Origin: an uncultured Pseudomonadota bacterium
GTDB lineage: Bacteria; Pseudomonadota; Alphaproteobacteria; Rs-D84
DNA: 64,000 bases
Reading direction: 5' to 3'
Assembly (NCBI GenBank): GCA_902762295.1
Contig: CACWNX010000001.1
Coordinates: forward strand, 276,702-340,701
Part shown: in pieces, positions 9,061 to 18,389 of the stretch
How the letters are laid out: each line of letters starts with the position of its first letter
How positions within the stretch are numbered: the first letter of the stretch is position 1
Notes under the pieces: generated by a model
What the model was told of the DNA's origin: nothing
Databases searched by the model: none
The model's input: the letters and a program-made list of their open reading frames with translations, nothing else
Position numbers and translations under genes: made by a program

Positions 9061-11541
9061 ATGCCTATGAAAGCACGCAGTAAACGCAGGACATTTTGGA
9101 CCATTGTTATTACATTGGCCGTATTATTTATGGCCATCATAATTATCCCACCAATGATAACACTGAACAGTATGCGTTCAAAAATAGAAGCAGCCGTCTT
9201 TGCCCAAACTGGTGTACCTATTCAAATACTTGGTGATGTGAACTTTGGTTTAATCGGTCACACAACAATCGTTATGCACAAGGTAAAAACCCCAAACGGT
9301 TTAACAAAGCGGTTGTCGATTCAGGTACCGTTTTCTAATTTATTTGATTTGCAAAATGCCGCTTTGAACGGCGCGATTAAGGCATATGGTGCAGACATTA
9401 ATATTACGACACTGTCTATGTTAAAATTACCATATCATATGTATGTGACAAATTCTGTTCTACACTTTATGGGCAAAGATTACCATATTGTTCGTGGGGA
9501 TTTTAATTATGGAACATTCAGTGGTGTTGTGCGTACCGATGAACATAAATACGAGATACAGTTTCAAGGTAATGAATTTACCGTTAAAAACAAAAATTTA
9601 AACCTGGATATTGCCGGCGAATTTTTCCCATCTGGGGGTGCCATCGGAACACTTGAAATCAGTACAAACAAGATAAATTCCTGGTTTGGTTTTGACGAAC
9701 CGCGTATAAGCGGAATGGTAAAACTATCAACAGATTTTCGGTGGAATGGTGGATATGAATTTAAGTTTTTTGATTTGGTCGCAAATAATGTTCGTGGAAA
9801 CATTGACATTTATGATAACGGATGGCGCAGTATTGTTTTATCATCCGACGATGTTGTGTTTGATTTTTCGTTTCTGGCACATCCAACAAAAATTATGCGC
9901 GATACAAAACTGGATATAGATTTTTATGGTGATTTATTATTTGAACACAAACGGTTTTCACATGTAAAAATTGACGCGGTCAGTACGGAAAAATACATAC
10001 AAATTGCGAAAATTATTGCCGATAATTTATCACTGACCGGTGGAACAATAGATAAAAACGGCGGTCATGATATTTTAATAAAAACTGTTATGCACGGCAA
10101 AAACACCGAGTGTTTGTTTTCTGGGACACCGACCGATTGGAAATGCGAGACTTTTAAATATGGTGATTTATCAGGAACAATGAAAATAACAAAAAAACAC
10201 ACAATGGACGCAACCGTTATATCAAATCGCGCAATAACAATTGAAGAATTACAGGCGGATATTGAACAAATCGGTGTAAAAAATGCAAACATACGATTTA
10301 AATTTGCTACGATTGGTGGTAAATATACAATGACCCCAACCGGTTCAAAAACCATCTATGATTATGTATACGGCAAAAATCTGCGTTGGTTAAATCCACA
10401 TATGAAATTATTACCCGACTTTATGATGGATGAGACCGGTAATATTGTGTGGAATGGCGATACGATGACATTTATACCAAATTCACAAGATTGGTCTTTG
10501 GCACTGCACGATAATTTCTTTTATCTGACCGGAAAAAGTATAAAACAATGGCTACCAAATGCAGATTTACGTTCTGTGAATGATTTTGAATATAACGCAT
10601 CGGGATTTTATAACGACCGTGGCGATATATCTGACCTAACATTAAAAGTCGCCGGTCAAGTATTTACCGGAAAATCAAATGCCAGCGGAATCACAATACA
10701 CACAAACAAACTTGTTTTGGATACATTTATAAACCAAAATTTCTTTGCACGATATAATGAAATGGAATATGTTGCAAATGCACCGATATTATTGCCATTT
10801 GAAGTAAATAAAAATATATATCTGTCGGCGGATGAATTAGTATATGGTGAAAACACCTATAAAAACTTTATATACTCTTTAAAAGATGGGACACAAACAT
10901 TTTCAATTACCGACAATGACCGTGGAAATATGTTGGCAACCATTATCAAAGAATTATCAGAATACGATATATTCATTCAATTAAATCGTTTCATGATAAA
11001 TGGTGCGTTATTATCACCGCGATTTCCATTAAATATAATGAACACATCCATCACCGCAGAAATAAATCTGAAAACACACGGGCACATTGCGCATGATATT
11101 GGATATAACATGAACGGGAACATGGATTTAAGTTTTGATGGTGGATACCTAACAGGCATCGGAATAGATAATTTCTATGATGAATATGCCGATTTAACCC
11201 GATTAAATATATCAGATCGTTTAATGACGGCATTGGAAAATGGAATCACAAAAATCAAAAAAATGCGTGTCATTGGTCGGTACCAGAATGGAGTTTTTGA
11301 AACAACAAAACCACTGGAAATATCGGTCCATCATGCCGACATGCTTGGAACATTGGTTATTGATAATTCGGGCATGGATGTACAATTAAATATATCTATG
11401 CGTGGCACATCCCCAGATGCAACATCGGTCTTTCTAACTGTTTCGCCAAATGGGGGGCGTGGTTATTCACTATCAGAAATTTTGAAAAACTTTGACCCCG
11501 CCTATATGCGCAGTTTTATAAGGAATCATGATAAATTTTAG
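9061..11541 (+). CDS. AsmA-family envelope protein
   Basis: The protein has 826 residues. A basic N-terminus precedes one membrane helix (about residues 10-32). A long beta-rich periplasmic region follows, and the C-terminal AsmA-like segment contains ALENGITKIKKMRV and LGTLVIDNSGMDVQLNISMRGT. Members of this group act in envelope lipid transport and outer-membrane assembly. The ATG at 9061 follows GGAG with 9 nt between. A GTG at 9046 in the same frame overlaps that site and is less likely. A short hairpin lies just after the stop codon. Confidence 0.8.
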   Translation: MPMKARSKRRTFWTIVITLAVLFMAIIIIPPMITLNSMRSKIEAAVFAQTGVPIQILGDVNFGLIGHTTIVMHKVKTPNGLTKRLSIQVPFSNLFDLQNAALNGAIKAYGADINITTLSMLKLPYHMYVTNSVLHFMGKDYHIVRGDFNYGTFSGVVRTDEHKYEIQFQGNEFTVKNKNLNLDIAGEFFPSGGAIGTLEISTNKINSWFGFDEPRISGMVKLSTDFRWNGGYEFKFFDLVANNVRGNIDIYDNGWRSIVLSSDDVVFDFSFLAHPTKIMRDTKLDIDFYGDLLFEHKRFSHVKIDAVSTEKYIQIAKIIADNLSLTGGTIDKNGGHDILIKTVMHGKNTECLFSGTPTDWKCETFKYGDLSGTMKITKKHTMDATVISNRAITIEELQADIEQIGVKNANIRFKFATIGGKYTMTPTGSKTIYDYVYGKNLRWLNPHMKLLPDFMMDETGNIVWNGDTMTFIPNSQDWSLALHDNFFYLTGKSIKQWLPNADLRSVNDFEYNASGFYNDRGDISDLTLKVAGQVFTGKSNASGITIHTNKLVLDTFINQNFFARYNEMEYVANAPILLPFEVNKNIYLSADELVYGENTYKNFIYSLKDGTQTFSITDNDRGNMLATIIKELSEYDIFIQLNRFMINGALLSPRFPLNIMNTSITAEINLKTHGHIAHDIGYNMNGNMDLSFDGGYLTGIGIDNFYDEYADLTRLNISDRLMTALENGITKIKKMRVIGRYQNGVFETTKPLEISVHHADMLGTLVIDNSGMDVQLNISMRGTSPDATSVFLTVSPNGGRGYSLSEILKNFDPAYMRSFIRNHDKF

Positions 11542-11550
11542 TAAAAGATA

Positions 11551-11572
11551 ATCGCCCACAGTTGTGGGCGAT
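11551..11572. terminator. Hairpin between the AsmA-like gene and aspS
   Basis: A perfect 10-bp stem (ATCGCCCACA / TGTGGGCGAT) with a 2-nt loop lies 9 nt after the AsmA-like stop, in the converging intergenic space. A U-tract is missing, so termination is inferred from position and stability only. Confidence 0.45.
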
Positions 11573-11577
11573 ACTTG

Positions 11578-11603
11578 TTCCACAAAGCATTGGCAAAGTG
11601 GAA
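11578..11603. repeat. 26-nt hairpin repeat, copy B (downstream of aspS)
   Basis: Outer stem TTCCAC/GTGGAA, symmetric AAA/AAA internal loop and inner GCA-TT-GGC. It sits 8 nt beyond the aspS stop. It differs at 5 of 26 positions from copy A (13401-13426), including a compensatory pair change in the outer stem (C-G to T-A). Confidence 0.65.
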
Positions 11604-11611
11604 ACTATCCA

Positions 11612-13381
11612 CTAATTCTTTTTACGAACCTGGATATGAACATCACGCAGTTGCTGTTCGGTGACCTCGTTTGGCGAACCCATCAACAAATCTTGACCGC
11701 GTTGATTCGCCGGGAACGCAACAATTTCACGAACACTATCGCCATTGCCCAGTATTTCCGAAATTAAACGTTCAATACCAAACGCACATCCACCATGTGG
11801 TGGTGCACCATATTGAAACGCGGTATATAAACCTGAAAAGTTCTTTTCAACCGCCTCGATTGGATAGCCTGCGATTTCAAAACACTTTTTCATAACATCC
11901 GGATTATAATTCCGCAACCCGCCACTGCAAATTTCCATTCCGTTTAAAACCATATCAAATTGTGCCGCCTTGATTGAAAATGGGTCACGTGTTGACAATT
12001 CTTCCAATGTCGCCAACGGATATGAAAACGGATTATGTGTAAATGCCGGCGCACCATCGCGTTCGGGGTCTGGTTCAAAGAACGGGAAATTATCAACCCA
12101 GCAAAATGCGAAATCACGTGGTTTAATTAACCCTAAATCTTCACCAAGTTTATTACGCAACCTGCCCGCTGCACGCGTCGCATTATCGGTGGTATCACAA
12201 ATAAAGAACAACGATGAATTGTCGCCTGCAATTTTATGCAATTTTTCAATGCGCTCGGCATCCAATTTTTTGGCAACTGGACCCTTTGGTTCATCTGCAA
12301 AAACGATATAGCCTAATCCCCCAAGTCCAAGTTCTTTGACCGCATATTCACCAAGTTTATCAAACCATGAACGGGGTTTATCTGCGCTGTTTGGTGCCGG
12401 AATTGCACGAACCACACCGCCATTTTCAATCGCATTTGCAAATATTCCAAAATCTGACCCACGAAAAATATCGGTCACATCTGAAATCAAAATTGGATTG
12501 CGCAAATCTGGCTTGTCCGAACCATATTTTAACATTGCGTCGTCAAATGAAATGTGCGGGATTTCCGGATAAACATTCGCATCTGGCACAAACGTTTTAA
12601 TCAGTTCTGGCATAATTGCTTCGCCAACCGCCTGAATATCCGGCAAATCAACAAAGGACATTTCTAAATCTAACTGATAAAACTCTAATAATCTATCCGC
12701 CCGCAAATCTTCATCACGAAAACACGGCGCAATTTGAAAATAACGATCAAAGCCCGCCACTTGCAGTAATTGTTTAAACATCTGGGGTGCCTGGGGCAAA
12801 GCATAGAATTTACCATGATGCAAACGCGATGGAACCAAGAAACTGCGCGCACCTTCGGGTGAATCGGCGGTAAGCAATGGGGTCTGGAATTCTGAAAAAC
12901 CTAAATCCCACATTTTGTCACGCAACCACTTCATAATTTTATTACGCATTAAAATATTATTGTGCAATTTTTCACGGCGTAAATCCAAGAAACGATATTT
13001 ATATCGCAATTCTTCACTGGTATCATCGTCACCAAAAACCTGGAATGGCAAAACATCCGCATTTGTTAAAACATCCCATTTTTCAACCTGCACTTCTATT
13101 GCACCGGTTGGGATTTTATCATTTACCTGGGATGCATCACGTGCGACAACTTTACCGGTTATCTGCAACACAGATTCCGGGCGTACACGTTCCAAATCAT
13201 CATTTCCACCGTCAATAACTATCTGGGTTATTCCGTAATTATCGCGCAGGTCAATAAACAGTAAAGACCCATGGTCGCGTTTACGATGCACCCACCCCGA
13301 CAGGGTGACCACTTCTCCAACATTTTTTGAATTTAATTCACCGCAAGTATGCGTTCTGTATTTTGATTTCAGTGATAACAT
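11612..13381 (-). CDS. aspS: Aspartyl-tRNA synthetase
   Basis: A 589-residue bacterial-type class II synthetase. It has an OB-fold anticodon domain (about 1-105), the class II core with motif 2 (QIAPCFRDEDLRADR), a GAD insertion (about 280-400) and motif 3 (GCAFGIERLISEIL). It charges tRNA-Asp; whether it also charges tRNA-Asn cannot be told from sequence alone. The ATG follows AGGGG. The leader between it and tRNA-Thr(GGT) holds a T-box-like element whose UGGC bulge matches the G73 discriminator of tRNA-Asp. The gene is bracketed by two copies of the 26-nt repeat. Confidence 0.96.
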   Translation of the reverse strand: MLSLKSKYRTHTCGELNSKNVGEVVTLSGWVHRKRDHGSLLFIDLRDNYGITQIVIDGGNDDLERVRPESVLQITGKVVARDASQVNDKIPTGAIEVQVEKWDVLTNADVLPFQVFGDDDTSEELRYKYRFLDLRREKLHNNILMRNKIMKWLRDKMWDLGFSEFQTPLLTADSPEGARSFLVPSRLHHGKFYALPQAPQMFKQLLQVAGFDRYFQIAPCFRDEDLRADRLLEFYQLDLEMSFVDLPDIQAVGEAIMPELIKTFVPDANVYPEIPHISFDDAMLKYGSDKPDLRNPILISDVTDIFRGSDFGIFANAIENGGVVRAIPAPNSADKPRSWFDKLGEYAVKELGLGGLGYIVFADEPKGPVAKKLDAERIEKLHKIAGDNSSLFFICDTTDNATRAAGRLRNKLGEDLGLIKPRDFAFCWVDNFPFFEPDPERDGAPAFTHNPFSYPLATLEELSTRDPFSIKAAQFDMVLNGMEICSGGLRNYNPDVMKKCFEIAGYPIEAVEKNFSGLYTAFQYGAPPHGGCAFGIERLISEILGNGDSVREIVAFPANQRGQDLLMGSPNEVTEQQLRDVHIQVRKKN

Positions 13382-13400
13382 TTTTTACCCCTTTTTCTTG

Positions 13401-13426
13401 TCCCACGAAGCCTTGGCGAAGTGGGA
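13401..13426. repeat. 26-nt hairpin repeat, copy A (upstream of aspS)
   Basis: Outer stem TCCCAC/GTGGGA, GAA/GAA internal loop and inner stem GCC-TT-GGC, all perfectly paired outside the loops. It lies 19 nt before the aspS start, inside the aspS leader and downstream of the T-box-like element. Same plus-strand orientation as copy B. Confidence 0.65.
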
Positions 13427-13450
13427 TCGGGCGACAAAATAACAGGATTT

Positions 13451-13586
13451 TGGCACCCACAATTACTAAATGTTTTTTTCGGGGCGCATAAATTGGCTAT
13501 GCGCGGTGCCACCCGAATTTATCACTTTTTTTGTTTTTGAATACGACTCCGTGGTTGTTGGTCACATCAACACCAAATTCAAAAAC
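13451..13586 (-). promoter_or_regulatory. T-box-like tRNA-sensing leader of aspS
   Basis: Read on the minus strand. A 10-bp base stem (GTTTTTGAAT / ATTCAAAAAC, 13533-13586) encloses an apical hairpin with a 7-nt loop containing GAC, an Asp codon (13561-13563). Downstream is a structure with the exact T-box antiterminator layout: helix TTCGGG/CCCGAA (13478-13517), a 7-nt bulge TGGCACC (13505-13511), and helix GCGCATA/TATGCGC. Thirteen bases match the T-box consensus GGGUGGNACCGCG. The UGGC bulge would pair with a GCCA 3' end, and tRNA-Asp has G73. A later GGTGCCA (13451-13457) is fully complementary to the bulge and could form the competing fold. Stem I is much shorter than in classical T-boxes. 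The mode (transcription or translation) is unclear. Confidence 0.7.
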
Positions 13587-13600
13587 GGATTATGCATTCG

Positions 13601-13674
13601 TGGTGCCCTAAGCAAGAATCGGACTTGCGACTCGTCCTTACCAAGGACGTGTTTTACCACTAGACTATTAGGGC
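13601..13674 (-). tRNA. tRNA-Thr (anticodon GGT)
   Basis: A 74-nt cloverleaf with encoded CCA. Acceptor stem GCCCTAA/TTAGGGC, anticodon stem CGTCC/GGACG around loop TTGGTAA, T-arm GCAAG-TCCGATT-CTTGC. Anticodon GGT reads ACC/ACU. G1-C72 and C2-G71 fit Thr identity. The D-stem has one C-A mismatch. It is transcribed towards aspS and could share its transcript. Confidence 0.88.
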
Positions 13675-13741
13675 AATTCCTTTGAATCACCCCGTGATTA
13701 TACGGAACAAACAGAAAAAATCAAGCAAAAACCGCCCCAGC

Positions 13742-14326
13742 CTATTTTTCAATTTTTACACGAATATTTATATCTTCAATCCGTTTTACATCCGGCGATT
13801 TTTCAATTCCGCCAAACGGCATCTGCCCAACCAGCGTCCATGTTTCCGGCAAGTCAAACATTTCACTAACAATATTGTCTATTATTGGGTTATAGTGTTG
13901 CAAATTCGCCCCAACCCCGATTGTCCGCAATGCCGTCCATACGGCAAATTGCAACATACCGTTTGACTGCATTACCCAATCATGAAAATTTTCGGCATAA
14001 AGTGGATATTGCCGCCGGGTTTCTTCAACAACCGCGGTATCATAAAAATAAAGTACTGTCCCATATGCTGCGGCAAAGGCATCTGTGCGTTCACGCGAAA
14101 AACGACCACCGGTAAATTTTACCATTTCATCATAAACCGCATCCCAGAATCTGTCTTGTTCTTGCCCAACCACAATCACTACACGTTGACTCTGCATGTT
14201 AAACGCATCTGGAACATAGCGAACACAGTCTTTAATTAAATCAAAAACTTCGTCTTGAACCACAGGCAAATTCTTATTCAATTCATAAACCGACCGGCGA
14301 TTTTTAATCATTTCAATAAAGTTCAT
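13742..14326 (-). CDS. Nitroreductase-family flavoprotein
   Basis: 194 residues with the FMN-dependent nitroreductase fold. The N-terminal NRRSVYELNKNLPV is the phosphate-binding RRS motif. AFNMQSQRVVIV and LQFAVWTALRTIGVGANLQHYNP are typical of the small YdjA/HBN1-like branch. The physiological substrate is unknown. Its ATG overlaps the TGA of the AlkD-like gene (ATGA), so the two are translationally coupled. A short tail separates it from tRNA-Thr. Confidence 0.85.
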   Translation of the reverse strand: MNFIEMIKNRRSVYELNKNLPVVQDEVFDLIKDCVRYVPDAFNMQSQRVVIVVGQEQDRFWDAVYDEMVKFTGGRFSRERTDAFAAAYGTVLYFYDTAVVEETRRQYPLYAENFHDWVMQSNGMLQFAVWTALRTIGVGANLQHYNPIIDNIVSEMFDLPETWTLVGQMPFGGIEKSPDVKRIEDINIRVKIEK

Positions 14327-15009
14327 TTTTGGCCTCCCTTGATTGACCTTAATCTTACCTTATTTTCATCTGAAACGCGATAGGATTCGCATGCTTTCCG
14401 AATTGCGCACCGACGCGTCCAATCATCAAGTTTAAAAAAACATGGAAATATCCGGTCAAATTGCTTTGCCGCCGCGGTTGCAAAATACCAGGCACGCATC
14501 ATATTAACATAATATTTATCTGATTTTATTTTCAAAACAATATCGGCATATTTGTCATCAAAGTTATTGTCCATAAAATATCGCATCAGGCTCAATACGG
14601 CAAAACGCACCGTATAGACATGTTTTGACTTAATCCACTTTTCTATATACGGTAATAATTTATCCGTATTTTTTGCAAACACTTTTGGTGACATCTGATC
14701 ACATGTTGCCCAGTTATCAACATACGGCAAAAATTTATCCACCGCCAAAACCGCCATATCAAAATCACGATATTCTGAAATAATAAATGCATGTAATTGG
14801 TTTTCTTCAAAGAATTTATGTGGCAAATCATGAATAAAATCTTTATCATAACCAGATTTTATTATATCGCGTGCCAAAACACGCAGTTGTGGTGTTCGAA
14901 CACCAATAAATCGTGATTTATCAACCGTTGGTACTAACGATGAATTAAAATCCCGATATTTTAAATCCGCCCCCGAATACAAAGAATCAAGAATACATTT
15001 TTTATTCAT
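14323..15009 (-). CDS. AlkD-like DNA alkylation repair protein
   Basis: 228 residues forming HEAT-like helical repeats of the DNA alkylation repair (AlkD) family. Recognisable segments are FIGVRTPQLRVLARDI, the NWATCDQMSPK stretch and VRFAVLSLMRYF. AlkD removes bulky alkylated bases without base flipping, but many members of this small subgroup have no tested activity. The ATG at 15007-15009 is preferred to an in-frame TTG six codons earlier. No clear ribosome site is seen for either. It is coupled to the nitroreductase by an ATGA overlap. Confidence 0.8.
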   Translation of the reverse strand: MNKKCILDSLYSGADLKYRDFNSSLVPTVDKSRFIGVRTPQLRVLARDIIKSGYDKDFIHDLPHKFFEENQLHAFIISEYRDFDMAVLAVDKFLPYVDNWATCDQMSPKVFAKNTDKLLPYIEKWIKSKHVYTVRFAVLSLMRYFMDNNFDDKYADIVLKIKSDKYYVNMMRAWYFATAAAKQFDRIFPCFFKLDDWTRRCAIRKACESYRVSDENKVRLRSIKGGQK

Positions 15010-15128
15010 ACTGCAAACTATACACAAAAAAAATCAAGTAAACATAATAAAAAACTTAAAATTTTATGATTTTTTTATTAAAAAAATCAGGCAAATATGA
15101 TAAAATTCACACTCGTAAGAGGGTTTTT

Positions 15129-16457
15129 ATGAAAAAATTCATATTGCTGATTGCGCTTTTGATGCCAACAATCGCATGGGGTGCCGATGATTGTGCGACA
15201 CGGACCAATGTTCCGGCTGGTGAACAATCACTGCAAGATGTTATAAAACTTGGATTATGTCGCAATCCCCAAACTGCGGCGGCATATGCATCGTTACAAT
15301 CAAGTCGTTTTAATAAAAATGCCGGCTATGCAAATTATTTGCCAAGTGTATCGGCTGGATTGTCTATGGGCAAAGAATATAAAAACGAGCAATGGCGTGA
15401 TTGGTCATACGGCGCATCTCTGTCGGCATCATATCTAATTTTTGATTTTGGCAAACGAACCGCCGATATGAATCAAATGCTGGCAACATATCGTGCCGCC
15501 GGGTTTGACTTTAATGAAACCATACAAAACTTCGTCTATGGTTTGGTTGGGTCATACTATGAATTATTAAATGCCGATGCGAATGTAAAATCGGCAGAAT
15601 CTGCATTAACCGTCGCCCAGACCGCATATGACACCGCATCAAAAAAATTCAAGGCCGGTGTTGTTGCACGCGCCGATGTATTAAAGGCCGAAACCACATT
15701 GGCAAATTCCAAACTATCGGTTGAACGCGCAAAAAACAATCGCGAAATTACCAAGGGAACATTGCTTACAAAACTTTCATTTCCGGCCGATCAAGAAATA
15801 AAAATTGCCGATATGTCTTCTTCTTTCGGCAGTGATGCCGAAAGCGAAAGCATTGAAGAATTATTAAAAATTGCGCGCGAAAAACGACCAGATTTATTAA
15901 AGGCATCTGCAAACAAAGATGCCGCATGGCATAAACGCAACAGTGTATTTTTACGAAATCTGCCATCTATTTCGGCATCGGCATCACTGGGGTGGAACGA
16001 TAACAGTTTTTCGGATGTGTTCAGCCCATCTGGCGAAAAACTGAATGGTTCAATCAGAATAGGCGCATCTATGCCGATATTCGCCGGATTTGCGAATATG
16101 TACGGACTGCGCGCGGCCGAATCTGATTATGAACGCGCAAAATATAACGAACAACAAACATCAAACGCGGCAATGATGGATGTATTCACCGCATACCAAA
16201 ACTATAAAACGGCACGCACAGTTTTAACACAGACCGCCGCATTATTAAAATCGGCCACCGAATCAGAAAAAGTGACCGCCGGTATGTACAAGGTTGGTCG
16301 CGCAACAATGCTGGATTGGCAAACGGCACAATCTGAACTGATTGACGCACAAAAACAAAACAATGCCGCAAAGTACGATTTGTTTGTAAAACGTGCCGCG
16401 GTCGCATTGGCAATCGGCGATTTAAAATCTGAATTAGAAGGGGCAACAAATGAATAA
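15129..16457 (+). CDS. TolC-family outer-membrane efflux protein
   Basis: The true start is the ATG at 15129, preceded by AGAGGG and beginning a Sec signal peptide (MKKFILLIALLMPTIAWGA). An in-frame ATG 63 nt upstream lacks these features. The 442-residue product has the duplicated TolC helical-barrel architecture, with long alanine-rich helices around residues 110-240 and 310-430. It is the outer-membrane duct for the MacAB-type pump encoded next. Its end overlaps the adaptor gene by 8 nt. Confidence 0.9.
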   Translation: MKKFILLIALLMPTIAWGADDCATRTNVPAGEQSLQDVIKLGLCRNPQTAAAYASLQSSRFNKNAGYANYLPSVSAGLSMGKEYKNEQWRDWSYGASLSASYLIFDFGKRTADMNQMLATYRAAGFDFNETIQNFVYGLVGSYYELLNADANVKSAESALTVAQTAYDTASKKFKAGVVARADVLKAETTLANSKLSVERAKNNREITKGTLLTKLSFPADQEIKIADMSSSFGSDAESESIEELLKIAREKRPDLLKASANKDAAWHKRNSVFLRNLPSISASASLGWNDNSFSDVFSPSGEKLNGSIRIGASMPIFAGFANMYGLRAAESDYERAKYNEQQTSNAAMMDVFTAYQNYKTARTVLTQTAALLKSATESEKVTAGMYKVGRATMLDWQTAQSELIDAQKQNNAAKYDLFVKRAAVALAIGDLKSELEGATNE

Positions 16458-17631
16458 AAAGAATTGGCTTAAACGCCATAAATGGTTATTAATTATACTT
16501 GCAATTATTATGGTTACAGTATTCGCATTCAGTGGCACATCAATCAAAAATCAAAAAAAGAATTTTGTCACAATGGATATTACGCGTGGTGATATGTCAC
16601 AAACGGTGACTGCAACCGGCGAAATACGACCGCTGAATACGGTGAATGTCGGTTCCCAGGTATCTGGAACAATTCAAGAATTATATGTTGACTATAATTC
16701 CCAGGTAAAAAAAGGCGATAAATTACTGGAAATTGAACCGTCTGTTTTACAGGCATCGGTTGACGAAGCCAAGGCTTCACTGGACAGTGCAAATTCACAG
16801 TTAACACTGGCAAAAAACGATTATAACCGAAATAAAACTTTATATGATTCTGGATATATTGCACGCGCCGAAATGGAAAAATCTCTGTCAACATATGAAC
16901 AGGCGAAATCATCGGTTGTTCGTGCACAATCACAATATGACAAAGCGGTCACAAATCTTGGATACGCAACAATTACATCACCGGTTGACGGCACGGTTAT
17001 TTCGCGCAAGGTTGATAAAGGTCAAACCGTTGCCGCATCATTTCAGACACCCGATTTGTTTGAAATCGCCGAAGATTTAACCAAAATGCAAATTGAAACA
17101 TCTATATCCGAAGCCGACATCGGTGTTATTAAACAGGATCAACCTGTCACATTTACCGTTGATGCGTATTCGGGACAAAAATTTAATGGTTCTGTTCGTC
17201 AAATTCGTTTATCGCCGACAACAACATCAAATGTCGTCGTATACACCGTCATTATTGATGTTGATAATTCCGATATGCGATTGATGCCCGGAATGACAGC
17301 ATTTGTGACAATCACCGTCAATGCCGCAAAAAATGCCTGGAAAGCGCAAAATTCTGCATTTTTATTGCGTGATTTTGGCGACATTGTTGAAACACAAGAC
17401 GAATCAATAACGCCGGCAAACCACCTTGCAATAAAACGCGGCGACTCTGTAATTCTTGTTCCGTATACCAAGGGTTTAACAACCGCAACCGAAACACAAA
17501 TAATTTCAGATAAAATTATAGACGGCGATAAAATCATTATTGGATATACCGGTCAAAAAACCAAACGCACGACAACAAACAATCGTGGAAATGGTATGAT
17601 GGGCGGCGCACCTGGTGGTCGTCCAATGTAA
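16450..17631 (+). CDS. macA: Periplasmic adaptor, MacA/HlyD family
   Basis: 393 residues. One N-terminal membrane anchor (about 12-29), then a lipoyl-like half (VSGTIQELYVDYNSQVKKGDKLLEIEP), a coiled-coil hairpin (about 95-160), the second lipoyl half (ATITSPVDGTVISR) and beta-barrel domains. A glycine- and methionine-rich tail closes the protein. It bridges the inner-membrane MacB-type transporter and the TolC duct. It overlaps tolC upstream and the ATPase gene downstream (TAATG), so the cluster is one operon. Confidence 0.92.
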   Translation: MNKKNWLKRHKWLLIILAIIMVTVFAFSGTSIKNQKKNFVTMDITRGDMSQTVTATGEIRPLNTVNVGSQVSGTIQELYVDYNSQVKKGDKLLEIEPSVLQASVDEAKASLDSANSQLTLAKNDYNRNKTLYDSGYIARAEMEKSLSTYEQAKSSVVRAQSQYDKAVTNLGYATITSPVDGTVISRKVDKGQTVAASFQTPDLFEIAEDLTKMQIETSISEADIGVIKQDQPVTFTVDAYSGQKFNGSVRQIRLSPTTTSNVVVYTVIIDVDNSDMRLMPGMTAFVTITVNAAKNAWKAQNSAFLLRDFGDIVETQDESITPANHLAIKRGDSVILVPYTKGLTTATETQIISDKIIDGDKIIIGYTGQKTKRTTTNNRGNGMMGGAPGGRPM

Positions 17632-18389
17632 TGGTGACAGATATGAAACAAACACCGGTCATTTCATTAAAAAAAATCTGTAAAACATTTCCACTGGAAA
17701 TCGGTGGTTTTCAACAGGTTTTATTTGACAACACATTTGATGTAATGCCGGGTGAATTTGTCGCAATTATGGGACCATCGGGATCGGGAAAATCAACATG
17801 CATGAATATAATCGGCGCGCTGGATACGGCGAGTTCCGGCGTATACGAACTTTACGGTCGGGATATAACAACACTTTTACCCGATGAATTGGCTAAAATA
17901 CGAAATGAATATATTGGATTTGTTTTTCAAAATTTTAATCTGCTGCCAAAGCGAAACATTTTGGATAATGTTATACTGCCACTGATGTATCGTGGCATGC
18001 CAATATCCGAACGAATGACGCGTGCGCGCGAAATGTTAAAACTTGTGGGACTGGAAAATTTTGAAACATATTTACCAACACAACTTTCGGGCGGTATGAA
18101 ACAGCGCGTTGCCATCGCACGCGCATTGGCGGGCGACCCAAAAATTATATTGGCGGACGAACCAACCGGTGCATTGGATTCAAAAATGGGAAACGAAATA
18201 TTAAAATTCTTTAAAAAACTGAATAAAGAACTTGGTATAACCATTGTGATGATTACGCATGAATTTGAAATTGCACAGTATGCAAATCGCGTTATTCATA
18301 TTTACGATGGGCATATAACATACGATGGCCCAATTCCAAAAAGCGAATCTGTTCTAACCAAATCCGAACAAAAGGTACATAAAAAATGA
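17631..18389 (+). CDS. MacB-type ABC transporter ATPase
   Basis: 252 residues with Walker A GPSGSGKST (about residues 46-54), Q-loop FVFQNFNLLPK, signature LSGGMKQRVAIARAL, Walker B IILADEPTGALDS and the switch histidine (MITHEFEIA). In classical MacB this domain is fused to the permease; here the two are separate genes coupled by an ATGA overlap. An ATG five codons downstream is an alternative start. It powers export through the MacA-TolC conduit; the substrate is not known. Confidence 0.92.
   Translation: MVTDMKQTPVISLKKICKTFPLEIGGFQQVLFDNTFDVMPGEFVAIMGPSGSGKSTCMNIIGALDTASSGVYELYGRDITTLLPDELAKIRNEYIGFVFQNFNLLPKRNILDNVILPLMYRGMPISERMTRAREMLKLVGLENFETYLPTQLSGGMKQRVAIARALAGDPKIILADEPTGALDSKMGNEILKFFKKLNKELGITIVMITHEFEIAQYANRVIHIYDGHITYDGPIPKSESVLTKSEQKVHKK

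Noticed and set aside
15066..15128. Longer N-terminus of the TolC-family protein
   Set aside because: The upstream ATG would put 21 residues before a clear signal peptide; the AGAGGG site points to the ATG at 15129.
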